A stretch of 64,000 bases of DNA from Mycobacterium sp. Marseille-P9652 (GTDB lineage Bacteria > Actinomycetota > Actinomycetes > Mycobacteriales > Mycobacteriaceae). Of this stretch, positions 57,059 through 64,000 are shown in pieces. The stretch is taken from NCBI RefSeq assembly GCF_902652685.1, contig NZ_CACRUY010000015.1:1-64000 (forward strand), read 5' to 3'. Made by a program: the position numbers and the translations under genes. The first letter of the stretch is position 1; each line of letters opens with the position of its first letter. The notes under the pieces are model-generated. The model had not been told where the DNA came from. It saw nothing but the letters and a program-made list of their open reading frames with translations, and searched no databases.

Positions 57059-57571
57059 CTACTGAATTCCCCGCAGGTACGCCGCCTGCCCCAGGTGCTG
57101 GGCGCAGTCGTCGATGATGCTGACCAGCCGCGCGCTGGCCGTCACCGGCGGGTCCCAATTGGTGTCCACGACCCGGGACAGCTCGTCGGCGGTCACGCCG
57201 GCGACGTATTCGAGGGTGAGCCTGTGCACGGCGTGGTAGTAGCCGCTCAGCAGCTCGGCGGACGCGTGGACCTTCCCGACCTCGTCCGGCCCGTGCCCGT
57301 AGCCGGTGTCGTGGCGGGGGAGGTCCAGCGCGAACCGGTCCACCCACCCGTCCCGGGTCCACACCTCCTCGACCCCGGCGACGTGCGCGAGCTGGATGTC
57401 CTGCACCCGGGCGCTGTGCCAGATCAACCAGGCGATGCTGTTCGCCTCCGGGGTCGGGCGGTAGTCGGAGACCTCGTCGGTCAATCCGTCGGTGAGCTCG
57501 TCGACGTGTTCGATCAACCGGGTGAACGCGTCGCGGAGGAGTTCTTTCGCTGCTTCGTCGGGGCTGGCCAT
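57059..57571 (-). CDS. DinB/DUF664 family putative metal-dependent enzyme (Rv0443 ortholog)
   Basis: 170 residues, four-helix bundle. The three family His positions are seen: SIAWLIWHSARVQD, LSGYYHAVHRLTL and DDCAQHLGQAAYLRG, typical of the DinB superfamily that includes mycothiol-dependent enzymes and bacillithiol transferases. In a mycothiol producer it may be a mycothiol S-transferase (inference). ATG 57571. Confidence 0.85.
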   Translation of the reverse strand: MASPDEAAKELLRDAFTRLIEHVDELTDGLTDEVSDYRPTPEANSIAWLIWHSARVQDIQLAHVAGVEEVWTRDGWVDRFALDLPRHDTGYGHGPDEVGKVHASAELLSGYYHAVHRLTLEYVAGVTADELSRVVDTNWDPPVTASARLVSIIDDCAQHLGQAAYLRGIQ

Positions 57572-57641
57572 AGGGCCGACACTACCGACGGCGGGCAGCC
57601 GAGCCTGGCATGAGCGCGGGACGCGGTCGTAGATTATTTAG

Positions 57642-59372
57642 ATGACCTACGACCTCATCATCCGCAACGGCACCATCGTCGACGGGCTGGGAGGGGAACC
57701 GTACGTGGGGGACGTGGCGGTCCGCGACGGCATCATCACGGCCGTCGGCCACGTGAACGGCGAGGCGGCCGCACGCGAGATCGACGCGACCGGCCTGCTG
57801 GTCACGCCCGGCTTCGTCGACCTGCACACCCACTACGACGGCCAGGCGATCTGGTCGGAGCGGCTCACACCGTCGTCTGCGAACGGCGTGACCACGGTGG
57901 TGATGGGCAACTGCGGTGTCGGCTTCGCGCCGTGCCGCCAGGACGACCACGACGTGCTGGTCGACGTAATGGCCGGCGTCGAGGACATCCCCGGGGTGGT
58001 CATGACCGACGGCCTGCCGTGGACCTGGGAAACCTTCCCCGAATACCTTGACGCGCTCGACGCGGGCAAGCGCGACATCGACGTCGCCGCCTTCCTGCCG
58101 CATTCGCCCTTGCGCGTCTACGTGATGGGCCGGCGCGGCGCCGACCGCGAGCCGGCCACGGAGGACGACCTGGCCAGGATGCGGGCGCTGGCCACCGAGG
58201 CGATCGAGGCCGGCGCTCTGGGCTTCGCGACGTCGCGGTTCACGATCCACAAGACCGAGAGCGGTTCGCCGATCCCCAGCTACGACGCCGCCCGGGAGGA
58301 GATCGAGGAGATCGCCAAGGGCGTGGTCGACGGCGGCGGCGGGCTCCTGCAGTTCGTGCCCGACATCCCGGCCGGCGGCTACCAGCCGGTGCTGCAGACG
58401 GTGTTCGACGTGGCCGAGGACGTCGGCCTGCCCGTCACGTTCACGCTGATCGTCGCCAACTCCGGCGATCCGACGTGGGAGGACGCGATCACCATGATCG
58501 AGAAGGCGAACGCGGCCGGCGGAGACATCACGGCGCAGCTGCTGCCGCGCCCGATCGGGCTGATCATCGGGTTGCAGCTGTCCGCCAACCCGTTCATCCT
58601 CTACCCCAGCTACCGCGAGATCGCGCACCTGCCGCTGGCCGAGCGGGTGGTCCAGATGCGCAAGCCGGAGGTCCGCGCCCGCATCCTGGCCGACAAGCCC
58701 GGCACCGGGCACCCGATCCTCTACGTGGCGCAGATGTGGGACTGGATTTTCCCGCTGGGCGACACCCCCGACTACGAGCCCGACCCGTCGACCAGCATCG
58801 GCGCCCGAGCCCGCGCCCGCGGGGTGGACCCGATGGAGGAGGCCTACGACCGCCTCCTCGACGACGAGGGCCGCGCCATGCTGCTGGTGGCCACCAGCAA
58901 CCTCGCCTACAACTCGCTGGACACCGTCGGAAAGCTGCTGCACCGCGACGACGTGGTGCTCGGCCTCGGCGACGGCGGCGCCCACTACGGGATGATCTGC
59001 GACGCCAGCTATTCGACGTTTTTCCTGGCGCACTGGGCCCGCGACCGGAAATCGGGACGCTTCACGGTGCCCGAGGCCGTCCGCGAGCTGACGTCGGTGC
59101 CGGCCCGCGTGGCCGGACTGGGCGACCGGGGCCGCATCGCCGTCGGCTACAAGGCCGACCTGAACGTCATCGATCACGCCGCCCTGCGGCTGCACAAGCC
59201 GGTGATCCGTCACGACCTGCCGGCGGGTGGCCGGCGGCTGGACCAGACGGCCGAAGGATACGTGGCAACCATTGTGTCGGGGGAAGTAATTGCCGAAAAT
59301 GGCGTTCCGACCGACGCCCGTCCCGGAAAGTTGGTCCGCGGCCGCAAGCCGGCCCCGATACCTGCTCCATAA
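57642..59372 (+). CDS. N-acyl-D-amino-acid deacylase-like amidohydrolase
   Basis: 576 residues. Amidohydrolase-superfamily TIM barrel: the metal His pair in GFVDLHTHYDGQAIW, VVMGNCGVGFAPC, LGFATSRFTIHKTESG and the late GLGDGGAHYGMICDAS; the DLNVIDH beta sandwich closes the fold. The closest type is D-aminoacylase/dihydroorotase-like N-acyl-D-amino-acid deacylase. Cytoplasmic, probably binds two zinc ions; substrate unproven. ATG 57642. It stands between Rv0443 and PPE10, which are neighbours in H37Rv, so it is an insertion relative to that order. Confidence 0.85.
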   Translation: MTYDLIIRNGTIVDGLGGEPYVGDVAVRDGIITAVGHVNGEAAAREIDATGLLVTPGFVDLHTHYDGQAIWSERLTPSSANGVTTVVMGNCGVGFAPCRQDDHDVLVDVMAGVEDIPGVVMTDGLPWTWETFPEYLDALDAGKRDIDVAAFLPHSPLRVYVMGRRGADREPATEDDLARMRALATEAIEAGALGFATSRFTIHKTESGSPIPSYDAAREEIEEIAKGVVDGGGGLLQFVPDIPAGGYQPVLQTVFDVAEDVGLPVTFTLIVANSGDPTWEDAITMIEKANAAGGDITAQLLPRPIGLIIGLQLSANPFILYPSYREIAHLPLAERVVQMRKPEVRARILADKPGTGHPILYVAQMWDWIFPLGDTPDYEPDPSTSIGARARARGVDPMEEAYDRLLDDEGRAMLLVATSNLAYNSLDTVGKLLHRDDVVLGLGDGGAHYGMICDASYSTFFLAHWARDRKSGRFTVPEAVRELTSVPARVAGLGDRGRIAVGYKADLNVIDHAALRLHKPVIRHDLPAGGRRLDQTAEGYVATIVSGEVIAENGVPTDARPGKLVRGRKPAPIPAP

Positions 59373-59410
59373 CGCCACGAAGGGCGGCCCATCCCGGTTA
59401 AGTTGGGTCA

Positions 59411-60817
59411 GTGACGAGCCCGCATTTTGCGTGGTTGCCGCCTGAAATCAACTCGGCACTACTTTACGCCGGTCCTGGAGCGGCGCCGCTGCTTGCTGCG
59501 GCAGAAGCCTGGGACGGGCTGGCCGAGAACCTGACTTCGTCGGCGTCGTCATTCTTTTCGGTGACATCGGATCTTGTCAACGGCTCCTGGCAGGGCGCGT
59601 CGGCCGCGGCGATGATGGCCGTCGCCACGCAATACGTGAGCTGGCTCAGCGCCGCCGCGGCCCAGGCCGAGGCCGCCTCCACCCAGGCCTCCGCGATCGC
59701 GGCCGCCTTCGAGACGGCGGTGGCCGCAACGGTTCAGCCCGCGGTGGTGGCCGCCAATCGGCAACTCGTACAGGCGTTGGCGGCGACGAACTGGTTCGGG
59801 TTCAACATCCCGGCGATCATGGACACCGAGGCGGCCTACGAGGCGATGTGGGCCGCGGACGTCGCCGCCATGTTCGGCTACCACGCCGACGCGTCGGCCG
59901 CCGCCGCGCAGTTGGCGCCCTGGCAGCAACTCCTGCAGAAGGTGGGCTTCGAGTTCAACAACGGCAAAATCAGTTGGGGTCCGCTGAGCGTGCCCAACAT
60001 GGGCTTCGGAAACAGCGGCGCCCAGAACGTTGGCTCGGGAAACTCGGGCAACAGCAACCTCGGCTTCGGTAACCAGGGCAACAACAACCTCGGGTTCGGC
60101 AATTCCGGCAGCAACGACTTCGGAATTGGGCTGAGCGGCAATGGCCAAATTGGCTTCGGGGGATTCAACTCGGGCACCGGCAACATCGGCTTCTTCAATT
60201 CGGGTAACAACAACATCGGCTTTTTCAACTCCGGCAGCGGCAACTTCGGCATCGGAAATGCAGGGTCCACCAACGCCGGCCTCATGAACTCGGGCAGCGT
60301 CAATGCGGGCTTCCTGAACAACGGCTACGCCAACACCGGCTTCTTGCAGGACAACGTCGCCGGGTCCGAGTCGTCGTTCGGCTCCGGCCACTACGCCACC
60401 GGCGGGCTGGGCGCCGCCAACGTCGGAACGGGGTTGCTGAACACCGCGGCCGCAACCACCGGGGGCCTCAACCCGGGCATCGCCAGTCCCAGCCTGCTCC
60501 ACACCGCAACCGCCGGCCCGGCCGTCACCGGCTCCATAGCCGACGCGGGCACCGCGGGGATGGCGGCCGCCGGCATGGAGTCCGGCAACGCCAACTCCGG
60601 CGTCGCCGGCCCGGTCGGCGGCAGCACTCCCACCCCGCCGGGACTGCGCACGACCACGGCCGCCCCGGCCGCCTTCTTCCCCGCCGCGTCCGGCAGCGAG
60701 ACGACTATCCGCCCCGCGGGCCGCGAGTCGGCCATACCGAGCTCGAACTTCTTCAAGGGCGACCGCCCGCCCGCCGACGCCAACGCGGGCACCAGGGAGC
60801 CGGTCTTCCCCGAGTAG
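59411..60817 (+). CDS. ppe10: PPE family protein, MPTR type (PPE10-like)
   Basis: 468 residues. The PPE domain (about 1-180) has FAWLPPEINSALLYAGPGAA, the WxG turn NGSWQGASAAAM and a YxxxD-like YHADASAAA at the end of the helical pair. Then comes an MPTR region with N-x-G-x-G-N-x-G repeats (about 195-310) and a Ser/Pro/Ala tail. MPTR PPE proteins are exported by ESX-5; PPE10 is tied to capsule integrity in M. marinum (recalled). GTG 59411 start. The TAG stop is the first three bases of the 53-bp repeat that follows. Confidence 0.9.
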   Translation: MTSPHFAWLPPEINSALLYAGPGAAPLLAAAEAWDGLAENLTSSASSFFSVTSDLVNGSWQGASAAAMMAVATQYVSWLSAAAAQAEAASTQASAIAAAFETAVAATVQPAVVAANRQLVQALAATNWFGFNIPAIMDTEAAYEAMWAADVAAMFGYHADASAAAAQLAPWQQLLQKVGFEFNNGKISWGPLSVPNMGFGNSGAQNVGSGNSGNSNLGFGNQGNNNLGFGNSGSNDFGIGLSGNGQIGFGGFNSGTGNIGFFNSGNNNIGFFNSGSGNFGIGNAGSTNAGLMNSGSVNAGFLNNGYANTGFLQDNVAGSESSFGSGHYATGGLGAANVGTGLLNTAAATTGGLNPGIASPSLLHTATAGPAVTGSIADAGTAGMAAAGMESGNANSGVAGPVGGSTPTPPGLRTTTAAPAAFFPAASGSETTIRPAGRESAIPSSNFFKGDRPPADANAGTREPVFPE

Positions 60818-60927
60818 CGGCGATCGCGAGCGCGGCGAAGCCGGGCGAGGCGGGTCGCCGCCTTCGATAGCGGCGATCGCGAGCGCGGCGAAGCCGGGCG
60901 AGGCGGGTCGCCGCCTTCGATAGCGGC
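60815..60927. repeat. MIRU-like 53-bp tandem repeat, two full copies and a start of a third
   Basis: Unit 1 (60815-60867) and unit 2 (60868-60920) are identical, 53 bases each; TAGCGGC at 60921-60927 begins a third. The first unit supplies the PPE stop codon. The size, the position between two genes and the overlap with a stop codon are those of mycobacterial interspersed repetitive units. Confidence 0.85.
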
Positions 60928-60941
60928 CTATCCTCGACGGC

Positions 60942-61340
60942 ATGGGCGCCAAGAAGGTGGACTTCGACCGGCTGGCAGCAGCTCTTCCCGACTTCCCGTT
61001 TGCCTACCTGATCACGGTCGACGACGGGTATCGCCCGCACACCGTGGCGGTCGAGCCGCGGTTGCGGGGGGAGACGCTCGACGTCGGGCTCATCGGGGGA
61101 CGCACCCGGCGGAACCTCGCCCGGCGCGGCGACGTCACCCTGCTGTGGCCGCCGACCGAGCCGGGCGGGTACTCGCTGATCGTCGACGGCGAGGCAACCG
61201 TGTCTTCCGCCGGCGACGAGACCGCCCGCCTGGGCGTGGTGCCCACCCGCGCGCTGCTGCACCGCGACGCCGCGCCCGACTCCCCGGAGGCGGCCAAGGG
61301 CTGCCTGCACGACTGCGTGGTGTTCTCGCTGCCCGCTTAG
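60942..61340 (+). CDS. Pyridoxamine-phosphate-oxidase-like FMN/F420-binding protein (Rv0441c ortholog)
   Basis: 132 residues. Split-barrel flavin fold: [48 protein letters not shown] and [12 protein letters not shown]. The Arg cluster after the first strands fits a phosphate contact. Whether it uses FMN, F420 or heme is not clear. ATG 60942, 14 bases past the repeat. It is convergent with groEL2 and shares a bidirectional terminator. Confidence 0.85.
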   Translation: MGAKKVDFDRLAAALPDFPFAYLITVDDGYRPHTVAVEPRLRGETLDVGLIGGRTRRNLARRGDVTLLWPPTEPGGYSLIVDGEATVSSAGDETARLGVVPTRALLHRDAAPDSPEAAKGCLHDCVVFSLPA

Positions 61341-61437
61341 CGTTGTCGAACGCCGAGTCTGCAATGACGTCGCCGAAACTGCGGTGAGAGCGGGTTCTCC
61401 TCCCGGTTCTTGACGCTGTACGCAGTCTCGACGCACG

Positions 61438-61472
61438 AAAAAGCCCGGCTCCCAAGGGGAACCGGGCTTTTC
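61438..61472. terminator. Bidirectional terminator between Rv0441c and groEL2
   Basis: AAAAGCCCGG (61439-61448) pairs with CCGGGCTTTT (61462-61471), with a further CCC/GGG inside the loop. A T-run follows the stem on the plus strand and, through A-rich 61438-61442, on the minus strand. It is 11 bases past the groEL2 stop. Confidence 0.85.
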
Positions 61473-61482
61473 CGTTGACTTC

Positions 61483-63168
<1,686 letters not shown>

Positions 63169-63231
63169 TTACTTACGCTGGCCGGGCGCAGTGCCCGCGA
63201 CGGACGACCAGACTGGCCTCACCGTCCCGAC

Positions 63232-63258
63232 CTAGCACTCACCGGTCGGGAGTGCCAA
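63232..63258 (-). promoter_or_regulatory. CIRCE element 1 (HrcA operator) upstream of groEL2
   Basis: CTAGCACTC-N9-GAGTGCCAA matches the CIRCE consensus TTAGCACTC-N9-GAGTGCTAA in 16 of 18 arm positions. It lies about 125 bases before the groEL2 ATG. Confidence 0.9.
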
Positions 63259-63266
63259 CGTCATTC

Positions 63267-63293
63267 TTAGCACTCGCCTATGCCGAGTGCAAG
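63267..63293 (-). promoter_or_regulatory. CIRCE element 2 (HrcA operator) upstream of groEL2
   Basis: TTAGCACTC-N9-GAGTGCAAG has a perfect left arm and 7 of 9 in the right arm. It stands 8 bases from element 1, between groEL2 and the TetR gene. Confidence 0.88.
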
Positions 63294-63306
63294 AACACGC
63301 GGGGCG

Positions 63307-63873
63307 TTATCGCCCAGCGCGAAGACCGTCGATGACAACGTCCGTCGCCCGCTCGGCCAGCGCCGCGTCGTACGCCTGCATGGCCTGGCAGCCGACGAGG
63401 ATCGCCTTGAGATCCCCCATCCCGATGTCCCGCCGCGCCGTACCCGCCTGCTGGGCGGCGTGCAGCAGCTCGGCGAGCATGGCCTTGAAGGCGTCCTCGG
63501 CGTCGGGCGCGGCGCAGGCGATGTCAATCCCGTAGCCGGCCAGGGCGTCGACCAGGCCGCGGTCCGCCGCACCCCACTGCAACACCATCGAGCGCAGGAA
63601 GGCGAACAGCGCCTCGCCGGGCCCCGCCGTCCCCAACAGGGCGCGCCCGTCGTCGACCAGGTGCCGCATGCGGTCGTCGATGACGGCCGCGAACAGCGCG
63701 TCTTTGGTGGGGAAGTGGCGGTAGACCGTCCCCGCGCCGACGCCGGCGCGGCGCGCGATCTCGTCGATCGGCACCGACAAGCCCTCGGCCGCGAAGGTCT
63801 GGTAGGCGACGTCCAGCACGCGGGCGCGGTTGCGCGCCGCGTCGGCCCGCAGCGGCCGGTCCGGTTGCGCCAT
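63307..63873 (-). CDS. TetR-family transcriptional regulator
   Basis: 188 residues. The helix-turn-helix is VPIDEIARRAGVGAGTVYRHFPTKDALFAA at about 34-63; the C-terminal ligand domain is Ala/Leu-rich (FLRSMVLQWGAADRGLVDAL). No neighbour hints at the ligand except the divergent gene starting at 63978. It is probably the repressor of that gene, since their starts are 104 bases apart. Not recalled beside groEL2 in H37Rv. Confidence 0.87.
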   Translation of the reverse strand: MAQPDRPLRADAARNRARVLDVAYQTFAAEGLSVPIDEIARRAGVGAGTVYRHFPTKDALFAAVIDDRMRHLVDDGRALLGTAGPGEALFAFLRSMVLQWGAADRGLVDALAGYGIDIACAAPDAEDAFKAMLAELLHAAQQAGTARRDIGMGDLKAILVGCQAMQAYDAALAERATDVVIDGLRAGR

Positions 63874-63892
63874 GTGTTCACCATCGATTCGG

Positions 63893-63923
63893 TTGACAAA
63901 GCGGGGCGTGCGTTCCGTATAGT
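63893..63923 (+). promoter_or_regulatory. Sigma-A-type promoter for the gene at 63978
   Basis: TTGACA (63893-63898) and TATAGT (63918-63923) are separated by 19 bases. GGTTGA (63891-63896) and TCAACC (63929-63934) flank the promoter as an inverted pair, a possible TetR operator. Confidence 0.55.
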
Positions 63924-63977
63924 GATCATCAACCGGAGCGCTCGCCCCGTTTACTCTACTAGTTGCAGGAGCTGCAC

Positions 63978-64000
63978 ATGGCCAAGTGGACCACCGCGGA
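63978..64000 (+). CDS. Start of a gene cut by the window end, possibly an SDR
   Basis: ATG 63978 with GCAGGAG 8 bases before it; only MAKWTTA is visible. The K-W-T-x-A-D beginning is common in actinobacterial short-chain dehydrogenases, and H37Rv has such a gene (Rv0439c) beside groEL2. It is divergent from the TetR gene. Too short to be sure. Confidence 0.5.

Noticed and set aside
59990-60330. Repeated short units that could be taken for a CRISPR or VNTR array
   Set aside because: They are the in-frame MPTR repeats of the PPE protein, degenerate and without spacer structure.

Overview
The window is mycobacterial chromosome. It is GC-rich with GTG/TTG starts, and it carries mycolic-acid cyclopropane synthases (cmaA2, pcaA), mycothiol synthesis (mshA), HbhA, an MPTR-type PPE protein, MmpS/MmpL and the second chaperonin GroEL2. 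From gene order recalled from M. tuberculosis H37Rv (no database was searched), it follows the interval Rv0505c to Rv0439c in inverted orientation. It departs from H37Rv in several places, so a slow-growing non-tuberculous Mycobacterium is the best guess; the species is not resolved.

Layout. 1-1484: an accessory pair with AT-richer codons, namely the 3' end of a long Pro/Gly/His-rich protein with an Stv-like C-terminal domain, coupled by a TGATG overlap to an SseB-like partner (candidate effector/immunity pair). 1582-3969: serB1, a MaoC-like dehydratase and cmaA2, closed by a strong terminator. 4133-11588 (minus): a long run ppx1, Rv0497, Rv0498, Rv0499, proC, Rv0500A, bS22, galE2, Rv0502. 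11681-16372: Rv0495c, the FadR-like regulator Rv0494 and the divergent operon Rv0493c-Rv0492A-Rv0492c. 16418-22514 (minus): Rv0485, mshA, Rv0487, gpm1, senX3, regX3. 22664-29066: SDR, L,D-transpeptidase lprQ, murB, Rv0481c-Rv0480c-Rv0479c, deoC. 29063-34293: Rv0477, Rv0476, hbhA, Rv0474, Rv0473, madR, pcaA. 34298-44396: fadB2, icl, Rv0466, ramB, Rv0464c, Rv0463, lpdC, Rv0461-Rv0459 and an aldehyde dehydrogenase. 44462-49411: a prolyl oligopeptidase followed by four small secreted, lipoprotein or membrane genes that stand where H37Rv has mazEF1. 49578-56192: echA2, then Rv0455c, an IdeR-type iron box, mmpS4, mmpL4 and a DipZ-like thiol oxidoreductase. 56179-64000: a membrane protein, a DinB protein, an amidohydrolase, PPE10, a 53-bp tandem repeat, Rv0441c, groEL2 with two CIRCE operators, a TetR regulator and the first codons of a divergent gene.

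How the genes work together. Several blocks deal with the envelope: mycolate cyclopropanation (cmaA2, pcaA, madR), peptidoglycan (murB, lprQ), adhesin (hbhA) and siderophore export (Rv0455c, MmpS4, MmpL4). Another set handles fatty-acid or C2 carbon: icl under RamB, fadB2, lpdC and the FadR-like Rv0494. SenX3-RegX3 senses phosphate and MshA starts mycothiol. The two points most worth a second look are the toxin/immunity-like pair at the left edge and the siderophore-export operon, whose last gene is a CcdA-thioredoxin fusion; all three upstream partners carry paired extracytoplasmic cysteines. No tRNA, rRNA, CRISPR array, insertion sequence or prophage was recognised.
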